Positions 8,375-17,101 of a stretch of 64,000 bases of DNA are shown piece by piece. This DNA is from Palsa-343 sp036269135 (GTDB taxonomy: Bacteria > Acidobacteriota > Terriglobia > Terriglobales > Acidobacteriaceae). The stretch lies in the NCBI GenBank assembly GCA_036269135.1, contig DATASQ010000050.1, forward strand, positions 62,001-126,000. Reading direction: 5' to 3'. Position 1 is the stretch's first letter, and each line of letters starts with the position of its first letter. The notes beneath the pieces were generated by a model. It saw only the letters and a program-made list of their open reading frames with translations, ran no database searches and was not told where the DNA came from. Made by a program: the position numbers and the translations under genes.

Positions 8375-9904
8375 TCAATCTCCGTAGCTCCGCACCCACT
8401 CCACAATGCTCCGCACGGCCACGCCCGTCGGCCCGGACGCCTGCCACGGCTTAGCGTCATCCACCCAGGCCACCCCGGCAATGTCGAGATGGATCCACGG
8501 CGTGTCCTCGACGAATTCCTTGATGAACATCGCCGCCGTGATCGCTCCCCCGTACCGGCCGCCCGTGTTCTTAATGTCCCCGATGCTCGACTTGATCAGC
8601 TCCCGGTACTCGTCCTCAACCGGCAGCCGCCAGAAGCGTTCCCCAGAGGTCTTCAGCCCCTCGGCAAAGCGCTGGTACGTCTCTTCGTCATTCGAGAAGG
8701 CACCGCCATTGATCATCCCCAGCGCGACGCCCACCGCGCCCGTCAGCGTCGCTGCGTCGATCAGATGCGTCGCACCCAGCTGCTTCGCATACGTAACGCC
8801 GTCGGCCAGCACCAGGCGCCCCTCCGCGTCGGTGTTGATGATCTCGATGGCCTTCCCCGGCTTGCCCGGAGCCGGCATCGCGATCTGCACGTCCCCCGGC
8901 TTCTGCGCTTTGCCGGAAGGCATATTCTCACTCGCGCAGACGATCCCAATCACCTTCACCGCCGGCTGCAGCTGGGCGATCGCCCGCATGGCCCCAATCA
9001 TCGCCGCCCCGCCGGCCATGTCGTACTTCATCTTCTCCATGCTGTCGGAGGGCTTGATGGAGATGCCCCCGCTGTCGAACGTGATCCCCTTGCCGACCAG
9101 GCCCAGAACCGGCCCTGCCTTCGCATTTTTGGGCTCATAGGTCATCACGATCAGCGCCGGCGGCTCCTCCGATCCCTGCGCGACGGACAAGAATGCTCCC
9201 ATCTGCAGCTCTCGCAGCTTGTCCGCTCCATAAACCGAGCACTCGAGGCCCACCTCTTTGCACATGGCCGCGGCGCGCTCTCCGAAGATCGTCGGCGTCA
9301 GGCGATTCCCGGGCTCATTCACCAGCGACCGGGTAAAGTTCTGCGACTCGGCCAGGATCACGCCCTCCCGCAGGCCCGCCTCCGCCGCGGCGCGATCCAT
9401 TTCCGCCGGAGCCACGATCTGGACCGACTGCACGCTCCGGTCCTTCCGGTCCGAACGATAGGTATCCGAATCGAAATCGCCCAGAATCGCGCCTTCGGCC
9501 ATCGCCCGGACGGTCAGCTTAGGGTCCAGACCCTCGGCAACCGGTGCGGCGATGGCCAGCTCGCGCAACCCACGCGGCTTGGCAAAGCGCACGGCAAGAC
9601 CCGCCGCTTTGCGCACCTCGTGGGGCGTCAGCTTCGCCGCCTTGCCCAGGCCGATCACCAGCAGCCGCGCAGCCTTCAACCCGCCAGGCGCATGGAGAAG
9701 CAGAGTTTCGTTCGGTTCAGCCTTGAATTCCCCGCCGGAGAAGACAGCGTCAGCGGCCTTCCGGGCAGCGTCGCCGGAGACGAGGAGGCGGAGGTCGGGC
9801 TTGGCGTTGCCATCTTTACTGGACGGGCTGGCGTCAACGGCAAAGACGGCGAGCAGGCTGGTATCCATTGCGGTCAGAGGGGTGAAAGACAGGTGAGCCT
9901 TCAT
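8375..9904 (-). CDS. pepA: Leucyl aminopeptidase (M17 cytosol aminopeptidase)
   Basis: A 509-residue peptidase, full length for M17. The family is hexameric, uses two metal ions and removes N-terminal residues from peptides. The C-terminal catalytic domain shows GLVGKGITFDSGGISIKP with metal and catalytic lysine residues, MKYDMAGGAAMIGA, and the M17 signature NTDAEGRLVLADG. The N-terminal part (about residues 1-170) is the less conserved regulatory domain. ATG at 9904 (MKAHLSFTPLTAMDTSLLAV) is the natural start. It lies upstream of, and in the same direction as, the toxin-antitoxin genes, but the palindromic operator intervenes, so the pair has its own promoter. Confidence 0.95.
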   Translation of the reverse strand: MKAHLSFTPLTAMDTSLLAVFAVDASPSSKDGNAKPDLRLLVSGDAARKAADAVFSGGEFKAEPNETLLLHAPGGLKAARLLVIGLGKAAKLTPHEVRKAAGLAVRFAKPRGLRELAIAAPVAEGLDPKLTVRAMAEGAILGDFDSDTYRSDRKDRSVQSVQIVAPAEMDRAAAEAGLREGVILAESQNFTRSLVNEPGNRLTPTIFGERAAAMCKEVGLECSVYGADKLRELQMGAFLSVAQGSEEPPALIVMTYEPKNAKAGPVLGLVGKGITFDSGGISIKPSDSMEKMKYDMAGGAAMIGAMRAIAQLQPAVKVIGIVCASENMPSGKAQKPGDVQIAMPAPGKPGKAIEIINTDAEGRLVLADGVTYAKQLGATHLIDAATLTGAVGVALGMINGGAFSNDEETYQRFAEGLKTSGERFWRLPVEDEYRELIKSSIGDIKNTGGRYGGAITAAMFIKEFVEDTPWIHLDIAGVAWVDDAKPWQASGPTGVAVRSIVEWVRSYGD

Positions 9905-9986
9905 GCCACCATTCTTTCACCCCGCGTGGCGGGTTCCTGCAACCGCATCCGGTTTTCCCGCGCACTGGCTCGTGCGCATCTCCGGA

Positions 9987-11717
9987 TTACTGGACGTCGC
10001 TCACCTTTCCCTGAACAAAAATAATCTTCATGTCCGAGTAAATGAAGATGATTTTGTTCCTGCTGGGGAATTTGACGATATTGAGCGGCTGCCCTTTGCC
10101 CCGGATCACCTCGGCCTGCGTTTGCCCCAGGGCAATGGTGATGGGGCCTGCGGGGCGAGCGGGAGGCGGAGGGGCGGCCGCCACGGCGCCTCCGGCCGGC
10201 GCTGCCTCTCCCGAACTATCGGGAGCATTGGCATCCGCTACCACCTGCTGCTCCAGTTGAGCGCCCTGGTCCGCCTGCTGATCCAGCTCGGCGGCGCCGT
10301 TGGGGTCGGCTGCTGGTGCGGCTGCGGCATAGGGAGCCTGCGTCGTTCCCTGAACGGCGGCAGCCGGCGGCGCGGGCAGGCCGCCCTGTCCCGGATGGTC
10401 CTTCATCTGGGCCATGGCGTCGTCGATGTTGGCCAGCAGGTGATTATGCATCTCCTGCAGGTCATCGAGGCCCACGCTCACCTGAGCGCCGGTCGCGCAG
10501 TCGCCCTGCTTGCTGGCCAGCACCTGCAGGTCCGCATTGCTGGCGCTTTCAGCCGGCGGCGTGCTCAGCGAGAGCACATCGCCCTCCGTAATCCCGCAAT
10601 CCTGCCCCGCCGAGTCGACAGTGAGGCCTGTGTTGACTACGAAGACGTGCGGCTGTCCGTCAGCCAGCAGGGTCGAGAGATTCGCCGTGCTGCCGTCGGA
10701 TGGATCCTGTGCCTTCTGGGAGGCCGCCAGTTCCCGGCTGATCTCCTGAGAAACGGCATCCTTGACCGCCTTGCTCATCACCGGCCCGGCCGCGGCACTC
10801 TCGTCAGGACTGTACGAGGCGAGTACCAGATGAGGCCCTCGCGGCGACTGGAGACGGGCACCCGCCGCCCCGCCGGCCTGACCCGCAGCAACGCCGGCTG
10901 CATAAGCATCCGACAGGCTGGCCGAGATCATGTAGTCGGTAATCCAGTAAGCCGCGCTCGGATACACCGGATAAGGGGTGAAATACGCACCGTAGTAGCC
11001 GTACCAGGGCGCTGCTCCCCATCCCCACGCGTAAGCCACCGGCGCGGGCCATGGATTGTAAGCCCACCCGTAATACACCGGCGGATAGTAATACGCCGGC
11101 ATATAACCATGCAGATAGACGCCGTGGTAGTAGTACGGGTGGTAGTAGCCCCGGTAATAGCCGCCATGCCGGTAATAGGTCCGGCTGTAGTAGGAGTGGC
11201 CGTGCCAGGAATAGGGGCGGGAGATGTAGCCGCGTCCGTGGCCATAGGCGACGCGGCGTTCGCCCCCGCGCTCCACGACCGTGCGCCGCATGCCCCGTGG
11301 CCCTCGCCGGACATCCATGCCGTTCCCGTGGACCTCGCGGACATGGCCGTTGTGGCCGAATCGGGCCTCGTTGCCATGGGCGTCGCGGTACCCGGCCACG
11401 TGCCCGTCACGCCCCCGCGTCATTTCCCCTCCGCGGGCGTTACGGCTGGTCATGCTCCCATCCGGATGCCTCGCCACACCGTTGCCTGTCCGGCCGCCGT
11501 TGGCCATGGCGCCCGGTTTGCCGGCTCCGGGACGCGTGGCGCCCGGGGTGGCCCGGTGCGCTCCGCCGCCGGCCGCAGAGCGAGCGGGCGCCGCTTTGGG
11601 AGGCGGCTTGGGCGCCGAGGCCGACTTGTGCGGTGGTCCCGACGCGCCAAAGCAGACGGCCGAGCCGAGCAGTGCGACGGCGGTCCAATGCGCGACCGCG
11701 GTGATTTTTCGATGCAT
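9987..11717 (-). CDS. Exported Tyr/Gly/His-rich protein with C-terminal module shared with its upstream neighbour
   Basis: About 576 residues, family not recognised. In order: a signal peptide (MHRKITAVAHWTAVALLGS then AVCFGA); a Pro/Ala/Lys and Gly/Arg-rich stretch; HPDGSMTSRNARGGEMTRGR-like short repeats; about 100 residues dense in Tyr, His and Gly (SYYSRTYYRHGGYYRGYYHP and following); a more ordered domain (AVSQEISRELAASQKA, FVVNTGLTVDSAGQDCGI); an Ala/Pro linker; and a final 50 residues ending KIIFVQGKVSDVQ. That last module is nearly repeated at the end of the protein encoded just upstream. ATG at 11717 has GGGGAG with a 7-base spacer; ATG at 11723 is possible. The Tyr/His-rich region suggests a cell-surface or matrix protein, but no function can be assigned. 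Confidence 0.7.
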   Translation of the reverse strand: MHRKITAVAHWTAVALLGSAVCFGASGPPHKSASAPKPPPKAAPARSAAGGGAHRATPGATRPGAGKPGAMANGGRTGNGVARHPDGSMTSRNARGGEMTRGRDGHVAGYRDAHGNEARFGHNGHVREVHGNGMDVRRGPRGMRRTVVERGGERRVAYGHGRGYISRPYSWHGHSYYSRTYYRHGGYYRGYYHPYYYHGVYLHGYMPAYYYPPVYYGWAYNPWPAPVAYAWGWGAAPWYGYYGAYFTPYPVYPSAAYWITDYMISASLSDAYAAGVAAGQAGGAAGARLQSPRGPHLVLASYSPDESAAAGPVMSKAVKDAVSQEISRELAASQKAQDPSDGSTANLSTLLADGQPHVFVVNTGLTVDSAGQDCGITEGDVLSLSTPPAESASNADLQVLASKQGDCATGAQVSVGLDDLQEMHNHLLANIDDAMAQMKDHPGQGGLPAPPAAAVQGTTQAPYAAAAPAADPNGAAELDQQADQGAQLEQQVVADANAPDSSGEAAPAGGAVAAAPPPPARPAGPITIALGQTQAEVIRGKGQPLNIVKFPSRNKIIFIYSDMKIIFVQGKVSDVQ

Positions 11718-11769
11718 GGTCATGCTCCCCTCACGTTTCTTCCCTGGCGATGGGCCCGTGTTCGGCTGC

Positions 11770-12744
11770 TTACTGCACGTCGCTGACTTTATCGTCAACA
11801 AAAATGACCTTCATGTTCTTGTAGACAAAGGTCTTCTTCTTGCCCAGATCGATCATCTGCAAAGGCATGCCCAGCGCCTGGAGGACCTGGGTCGAGGACT
11901 CGCCGATGCTGACCGTCGGAGGCGGCCCGGCAGGAGCGGCCGGCGGAGGCGGGGGCGGTGGGGGCGGCGCTGCAACGTACGCCTTGGCCGTCGGAGGAGC
12001 GGCCGCGGGCGGACCCTGCGCCTGGCCGTCCCCTCCCTGGGCATCGTCTCCACCCGTATCCGGGGCCAGGATCGCTTCGATCGCCGCCTCCACCTCTTCC
12101 GGAGGCGTCTCATCCAGATAGCCCTTCTTAAACTTGAAGGAGACGATCCCCTTGTACCTTTTCTGAGCGTCCCCCCCGGCGACATCCAGCGGATCGACGC
12201 TGAGGATGCTCACGCGAAGCTCGTCGCTGGAGCTGCCCTTACTTTCAATTTTCGTGATGTATACCTTGTCTCCGGTTTGCAGGACGTGGGAGCCCATCTT
12301 GACCAGCGTCATCCTGGCGAACATCGAGGAGCTCTTGATGGACCCGTTCAGCACCGTGTTATCCGGCTCCATGATGGAGGTGCTCGGCAGCGTGTAAATG
12401 CCCGGGCATTTCATGACCATGGTGGTGCCGTCTTTGGTCACCTGCTCGTAGTCGGGTGTCATCTGGGTGACCAGGTATTTCCGCTGCAGCGCCTCGACCA
12501 CGCCCGTGGCGGGGTGATCGGCCCAGGCATTGATCCCCGGAGCGAAACCGGCAACCAGCAGGGCGCCTGAGGCCAGCAGGGACAACCGGCGCGGGAAGGC
12601 CAGAGGGAACCCTCGTCTGGCACGCAGGCTGGCTGTGGCGGCCGGAGGATCGGCAATCGCCAAAGAAAGAACGGAATCAAGGCGCTGTCCTGCCGTGGCG
12701 GCTGCCGCCGGAAGGGCGGAACACCGAAGAGACGCATCTGTCAT
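11770..12744 (-). CDS. Exported protein with proline-rich linker and the shared C-terminal module
   Basis: About 324 residues, family not recognised. The long N-terminal region ends in a signal-like hydrophobic segment (RRLSLLASGALLVAGFAPGI, cleavage likely after NAWA). A folded domain of about 150 residues follows (KYLVTQMTPDYEQVTKDG, VLQTGDKVYITKIESKGSS), then a linker with a run of prolines, then a final 50-residue module (VSIGESSTQVLQALGMPLQM ... MKVIFVDDKVSDVQ). The pattern G-x-T/S-x-x-x-V-x-x-x-x-G-x-P with a closing strand recalls SmpA/BamE-like small domains, an inference from pattern only. ATG at 12744 or 12753 may be used. It lies 52 bases upstream of the Tyr-rich gene and they are probably one operon. 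Confidence 0.68.
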   Translation of the reverse strand: MTDASLRCSALPAAAATAGQRLDSVLSLAIADPPAATASLRARRGFPLAFPRRLSLLASGALLVAGFAPGINAWADHPATGVVEALQRKYLVTQMTPDYEQVTKDGTTMVMKCPGIYTLPSTSIMEPDNTVLNGSIKSSSMFARMTLVKMGSHVLQTGDKVYITKIESKGSSSDELRVSILSVDPLDVAGGDAQKRYKGIVSFKFKKGYLDETPPEEVEAAIEAILAPDTGGDDAQGGDGQAQGPPAAAPPTAKAYVAAPPPPPPPPPAAPAGPPPTVSIGESSTQVLQALGMPLQMIDLGKKKTFVYKNMKVIFVDDKVSDVQ

Positions 12745-12857
12745 TTCCCGCATAAAGAAATCACCCCAAACAGCCGAAATAAAAAGGCTTCGAGCAGGAA
12801 CCGGAGGAACTGAACGGGGGGAGAAGGGGAAAAGAATTCGAATGCTGGAGAAGCTTA

Positions 12858-12880
12858 CCCCAACTTGTAATAACTTGGGG
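12858..12880. promoter_or_regulatory. Inverted repeat upstream of the two-gene exported-protein unit
   Basis: CCCCAA (12858-12863) and TTGGGG (12875-12880) are inverted copies; within them AACTTG occurs twice in direct orientation. On the plus strand a short T run follows (12886-12891), but no plus-strand gene ends nearby. It lies about 115 bases before the minus-strand start at 12744, so an operator is as likely as a terminator. Confidence 0.25.
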
Positions 12881-13020
12881 AGAGATTTTTTGAAAATTCA
12901 GGCCAGGGCCCGGATTTGCCCGGGAATGCCAGGCGATCGCCGATCCGTCCTGCCCCCGGAACGTGGGCCTGGGCGCTACAGGGGACCATTCGGCGGCGGG
13001 AGAGCGCGGCGTCTCCGCCT

Positions 13021-13548
13021 TTAGCTCTTCCGCCCCCGCGCCACCGCCGCTCGGGCTTCCCGATCCGCCTCGCGCCGCCGCTCCGTTTCGCGCTTATCCC
13101 AGTCCTGCTTGCCTTTCGCAATGGCCAGTTCGCACTTCACCCGGCCGTTGCGAAAATAAAGCCGGGTGGGGATGAGCGTCAGGCCCTTTTGCTGCGTCTT
13201 TCCCGTGAGTTTGCGAATTTCTTCCTCATGCAGCAACAGTTTGCGGGTCCGCAGCGCCTCGTGATTGTTGATGCTGCCGTGGGAATAAGCTCCGATATGG
13301 GCATTCAGCAGAAAAGCTTCCCCCTCCTTGATGAGGCCGTAGGCGTCCTTCAGGTTCGCCTTGCCTTCGCGGATCGACTTCACCTCGGTCCCGCGCAGCG
13401 CCACGCCCGCCTCGTATTTCTCCAGCAGGAAGTAATTGTGCCCGGCCATCCGGTTCACCGCCGCGTCGCGGTTACCCGAAGCCACGGGATCGCGCAGCTT
13501 CGGCTTCGCCGGAGCGGGTTTCGCGGTCTGTTGCGTGGGTCGGGTCAT
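13021..13548 (-). CDS. smpB: SsrA-binding protein
   Basis: A 175-residue protein that brings tmRNA to stalled ribosomes. The core is clear: NYFLLEKYEAGVALRGTEVK, SIREGKANLKDAYG, HIGAYSHGSINNHEALRTRK, LLLHEEEIRKLTGKTQQKGL and a basic C-terminal tail (DKRETERRREADREARAAV) that enters the decoding centre. The first 30 residues are a Pro/Lys-rich extension longer than in many homologues. ATG at 13548. No tmRNA gene was found next to it. Confidence 0.95.
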   Translation of the reverse strand: MTRPTQQTAKPAPAKPKLRDPVASGNRDAAVNRMAGHNYFLLEKYEAGVALRGTEVKSIREGKANLKDAYGLIKEGEAFLLNAHIGAYSHGSINNHEALRTRKLLLHEEEIRKLTGKTQQKGLTLIPTRLYFRNGRVKCELAIAKGKQDWDKRETERRREADREARAAVARGRKS

Positions 13549-13754
13549 GAGGATTGTCGCAATCTCTCATCCTATATCGTCGCCGGGAGTCACAAAAAAG
13601 CCGTCGCGCGATTTCGCGGAACCCCGCCCTGCCCCCTGCGGTATCTCGCGGCAATGCGATACTATACGCGGCGTACGATCTTCCCGGCGCTGGGCTCGGA
13701 CATTCCGTTCGCCGGCCGGGCCTCCAAATCTTTCTTCGCCCACCACGGAGTTGC

Positions 13755-16142
13755 ATGAAGAGAAGTCTCGTTATTTGGGCTTTCCTTGCCGTCCTGTTTG
13801 CGACCCACCCCGCGGCGCACGCCCAGTCCGCTTCACACTGGTACAAGCAGGGGGAGACCGCAGAAGCCAAAGGCGATACCCAGGCCGCCTACGAGGACTA
13901 TTACCAGGCCTACCAGAAGAAACCGACCGACGAACGCTTCCGCCTGGCCTTCGAGCGCACCCGCTTCTCGGCCGCCGCCCTCCATGTGGAACACGGGGAA
14001 CGCCTGCGCGACCAGGGAGACTACACCGCCGCGCTGACCGAGTTCCTGCGCGCCCTCGAAATCGATCCCAGCAACGAGCTGGCCAGCCAGGATATCCAGG
14101 CCACGCGCGAGAAACTGAATGGGCAAACGCCGGGGCCGGCCTCCAGTCCCCGCACCACGGATGAAGCCCTCGATCTCGCCGCACCTGTGCAGCTCAAGCC
14201 CATCTCCAATGAGCCGCTCACCCTGCATATGGTCGAGGACAGCCGCATCGTCTATCAGGCCGTCGGTAAAGCCGCCGGCATCAATGTCCTTTTCGATCCC
14301 TCGTACACCTCCAAGCGAATCCAGGTCGATCTGAACAACGTCACCCTGCGCGACGCGCTGCGCATCGTGGCCGTGACCTCCAACACCTTCTGGCGCCCGA
14401 TTACCCCCAACACCATCTTCGTGGCGGAAAACTCCCGCACCAAACACACCGAGCTCGATCAGCAGGCCGTGGAAACCTTCTACCTGCGCAACGTCGCGCA
14501 GCAGAACGATTTCACTGAAGTGCAGACGGTTCTGCGCAATCTTTTCCAGAATGCGCGCATCAACGGCGTGGCCAGCGAAAACGCCATCGTCATGCGCGGC
14601 ACGCCGGATGAGCTGCTGCTCGCTCACCGCCTGATCGACGATCTCGACAAAGCCCGGCCCGAAGTGGTCATCGACGTCGCCGTGCTCGAAGTCAGCCGCG
14701 ATGTCCTGCGCAACATCGGTATTCAGCTGCCCCAGACGGCAAGCATCAACTTCCAGCCCTCCAACGCCAACCTGAACGACACCAGTTCGACCAGCAACAC
14801 CAACGATGAGACTGGGACGAACGGTTCCAACTCCACCGCCAGCAGCATTACGCTCAATAGTCTTGCCCATTTGAATTCGACCAACTTCGCGGTCACGATT
14901 GGCCAGGCCGCGGTCGACCTGCTGCTCACCGACACCCGCTCGCGCATCATTCAGAATCCGCAGATTCGCGCCTCCGACGGGCAGGAAGCGACGCTGAAGA
15001 TCGGTGAGCGCATCCCCATCGCCACCGGTTCCTATCAGACCGGCGCCGCCACCGCGATCGTCAGCTCGCTGGTCAACACCCAGTTCCAGTACATCGACGT
15101 GGGCGTGGACATGACCATCAAGCCCACCATCCACATGGACGACGATGTCACGCTGAAGAGCAAGATCACGGTCTCTTCCACGGCCGGCAACACCAGCATC
15201 GGCGGCATCACCGAGCCCATCATCACCCAGCGCGAGGTCGACCACACCGTCCGCCTGAAGAACGGCGAGGCCAACCTGCTGGGCGGCATCCTGCAGCACC
15301 AGACCACCTACACCATCAGCGGCACCCCCGGCCTTGGACAGCTGCCTCTCATCAAGTACCTGTTCAGCACCCAGCAGAAGGAAGTCACCGACGATGAGAT
15401 CGTCTTCCTGATGATCCCCCATGTGGTGCGCGCCGAGCAGCTCACCCCCGAGGACCTCCAGGAGATCGATACCGGCACCGGCAACGACGTCGAGGTCCGG
15501 CCGATCATCCGTCCCATGAAAGCATCCGATGTGCCGGCGGCCCTCTCCCAGGCAGCAGCCGCCGCGCAGACGGCTGCAGCCGCGCCGCCACAGTCGAATT
15601 CCGGCGCGTTCGCCCCGCAGAACTCCGGCGCCACTCAGCCTCCGCCTCCCGAGAATGCCGTGCAGGCCACCCAGCAGGCCCTGGCCAGTCGCGAGAAGGA
15701 GAACAGCCCCCGAGCTCCGGCCACCCTGGCCCTGAATCCCGCTCAGGTCACCGCCAAAGTCGGTTCCACCTTCAAAGTCCTGGTGAATCTAACCGGCGGT
15801 AGTGACGTTTTCGCGGTGCCGATGTCGGTACAGTATGACCCGTCGAAACTGAGCCTGATCAACGTGGACTCAGACGACGGACAGCACACTAATTTCCTGG
15901 GCAAGGACGGCCAGGCCGTGGCGCTGGCCCATCGCGATGACGGCCGAGGCGAGGCGGCCATCGCGGTCTCCCGTCCGCCCGGCACCACCGGCGTGAGCGG
16001 ATCGGGTACCGTGTGCGTCCTTACATTCCAGGCTAAAGCCCCAGGGGATGCTTCCATCGCCATCTCCCGGCCGGTCATACGCAACCCCCAGCAGCAGGTG
16101 GAGCCTGCTACGGGATCTCAGGCGGTCGTCCATATTCAGTGA
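13755..16142 (+). CDS. Secretin (GspD/PilQ family) with N-terminal TPRs and a C-terminal cohesin-like domain
   Basis: About 795 residues. After a signal peptide ending AHAQ come TPR-like helices (residues about 27-125), a secretin N0/STN domain (LHMVEDSRIVYQAVGKAAGI), an N1-type domain (VETFYLRNVAQQNDFTEVQ, GTPDELLLAHRLIDDLDKA), and the secretin barrel: VVIDVAVLEVSRDVL, NPQIRASDGQEATLKIGERI, VGVDMTIKPTIHMDDDVTL, HTVRLKNGEANLLGGILQ, GLGQLPLIKYLFS. A Pro/Ala/Gln linker then leads to about 140 residues of beta structure (AKVGSTFKVLVNLTGGSDVF, VQYDPSKLSLINV, GTVCVLTFQAKAPGDASIAI) with the cohesin pattern. It would form an outer-membrane channel. ATG at 13755 has GGAG upstream. Two pseudopilin genes follow directly; ATPase and inner-membrane platform genes are absent from the window. 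Confidence 0.92.
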   Translation: MKRSLVIWAFLAVLFATHPAAHAQSASHWYKQGETAEAKGDTQAAYEDYYQAYQKKPTDERFRLAFERTRFSAAALHVEHGERLRDQGDYTAALTEFLRALEIDPSNELASQDIQATREKLNGQTPGPASSPRTTDEALDLAAPVQLKPISNEPLTLHMVEDSRIVYQAVGKAAGINVLFDPSYTSKRIQVDLNNVTLRDALRIVAVTSNTFWRPITPNTIFVAENSRTKHTELDQQAVETFYLRNVAQQNDFTEVQTVLRNLFQNARINGVASENAIVMRGTPDELLLAHRLIDDLDKARPEVVIDVAVLEVSRDVLRNIGIQLPQTASINFQPSNANLNDTSSTSNTNDETGTNGSNSTASSITLNSLAHLNSTNFAVTIGQAAVDLLLTDTRSRIIQNPQIRASDGQEATLKIGERIPIATGSYQTGAATAIVSSLVNTQFQYIDVGVDMTIKPTIHMDDDVTLKSKITVSSTAGNTSIGGITEPIITQREVDHTVRLKNGEANLLGGILQHQTTYTISGTPGLGQLPLIKYLFSTQQKEVTDDEIVFLMIPHVVRAEQLTPEDLQEIDTGTGNDVEVRPIIRPMKASDVPAALSQAAAAAQTAAAAPPQSNSGAFAPQNSGATQPPPPENAVQATQQALASREKENSPRAPATLALNPAQVTAKVGSTFKVLVNLTGGSDVFAVPMSVQYDPSKLSLINVDSDDGQHTNFLGKDGQAVALAHRDDGRGEAAIAVSRPPGTTGVSGSGTVCVLTFQAKAPGDASIAISRPVIRNPQQQVEPATGSQAVVHIQ

Positions 16143-16165
16143 CGGTCCGCCACTCTGTTGGAACT

Positions 16166-16645
16166 ATGCGGTTGATGTCGAATAAAAAAGTCGGATTGCG
16201 GCGGGGCGAGGCGGGCCTGACCCTTGTCGAGCTCATTGTCACCGTTGCCATCCTCTCCATCCTGGCTTCGGCGGCCGTCCCCATCGCGCGTTTTCAGGTC
16301 AAACGTGAAAAGGAACGCATGCTCCGCTACGACCTTTGGCAGATGCGCCGCGCCATCGACAACTACAAGGACGCCGCGGATAAGAACGCCTTCCGCACCA
16401 AGATCGACAGTCAGGGGTACCCGCCCGATTTGCAGACCCTGGTCGACGGCGTCGACGTGCAGGGCAAGAAGCTGCGCTTCCTCCGCCGCATCCCCGTCGA
16501 TCCTATGACCGGGGATACCGACTGGGGCCTGCGCTCCATGCAGGACGACCCCGACAGCGATTCCTGGGGCGGCCAGAATGTCTTCGATGTCTATTCAAAA
16601 TCCACGGGAACCGCGCTGGACGGAACCAAATATTCGGACTGGTAA
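16166..16645 (+). CDS. GspG-like type II secretion pseudopilin
   Basis: About 159 residues. A short basic leader is followed by the prepilin peptidase site and hydrophobic helix GEAGLTLVELIVTVAILSIL, with the glutamate at mature position +5. The mature domain carries KEKERMLRYDLWQMRRAIDN and the GspG-type RRIPVDPMTG block. The gene begins at the end of the secretin gene: a GTG at 16139 overlaps its stop, and ATGs at 16166 and 16175 are nearer to the cleavage site and preferred. The product is expected to be processed at the inner membrane and assembled into a pseudopilus that works with the secretin. Confidence 0.87.
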   Translation: MRLMSNKKVGLRRGEAGLTLVELIVTVAILSILASAAVPIARFQVKREKERMLRYDLWQMRRAIDNYKDAADKNAFRTKIDSQGYPPDLQTLVDGVDVQGKKLRFLRRIPVDPMTGDTDWGLRSMQDDPDSDSWGGQNVFDVYSKSTGTALDGTKYSDW

Positions 16646-17060
16646 ACCTTTGTTGCTGAAACCACCCATTCATTCGAACGACCGCGGCTTCACTCTGATT
16701 GAGCTGATGGTCGTCATGCTCATCATCAGCGTGCTCGCTGCGGTGGCCATTCCCAGCTTTGTCGCCGCCATTCGCAACGCGAAGGAAGCCGCTCTCAAAG
16801 AAGACCTGCACGTGATGCGGGACGCTATCGACTCCTACACCATGGATAAGAACCAGGCTCCCCAGTCCCTCGACGACCTGGTGCAGAACGGCTATCTGAA
16901 GTCGATCCCGAGCGATCCCATGACCCACAGCACCGAGACCTGGCAGACCACCAGCGATGAAACCTACTCTGACCTGGACCAGACCCAGCCCGGCATCACC
17001 GACGTGCACAGCGGCTCGGAAGAAGTTGGCACCAACGGCCAGCCTTACTCAAGCTGGTAG
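16578..17060 (+). CDS. Second GspG-like pseudopilin
   Basis: Up to 160 residues. RGFTLIELMVVMLIISVLAA is a textbook class III prepilin N-terminus with Glu at +5, followed by VPSF-type residues and DLHVMRDAIDSYTMDKNQAP; LKSIPSDPMTH is the GspG-type block. From the first ATG the gene overlaps the preceding pseudopilin by 68 bases in another frame, and the leader before the cleavage site would be 36 residues. TTG codons at 16650 and 16653, just after the upstream stop, would give a more ordinary 11-12-residue leader and are the likelier starts. Paralogous to the preceding gene; the two may be major and minor pseudopilins of one system. Confidence 0.87.
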   Translation: MSSMSIQNPREPRWTEPNIRTGKPLLLKPPIHSNDRGFTLIELMVVMLIISVLAAVAIPSFVAAIRNAKEAALKEDLHVMRDAIDSYTMDKNQAPQSLDDLVQNGYLKSIPSDPMTHSTETWQTTSDETYSDLDQTQPGITDVHSGSEEVGTNGQPYSSW

Positions 17061-17101
17061 CGAAGCGAATCCCCTCGACGTGACAGAATGTCTGTTGCGC
17101 C

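Noticed and set aside
8351..10024. 557-codon plus-strand reading over the aminopeptidase gene
   Set aside because: Antisense to a complete M17 peptidase; the Arg/His-rich composition is typical of a GC-bias shadow.
12754..13754. tmRNA gene next to smpB
   Set aside because: No tRNA-Ala-like end pair or tag reading frame was found on either side of smpB.
13833..15422. 529-codon minus-strand reading inside the secretin gene
   Set aside because: Gly/Asp/Val repeats without domain pattern, fully antisense to a recognised secretin.
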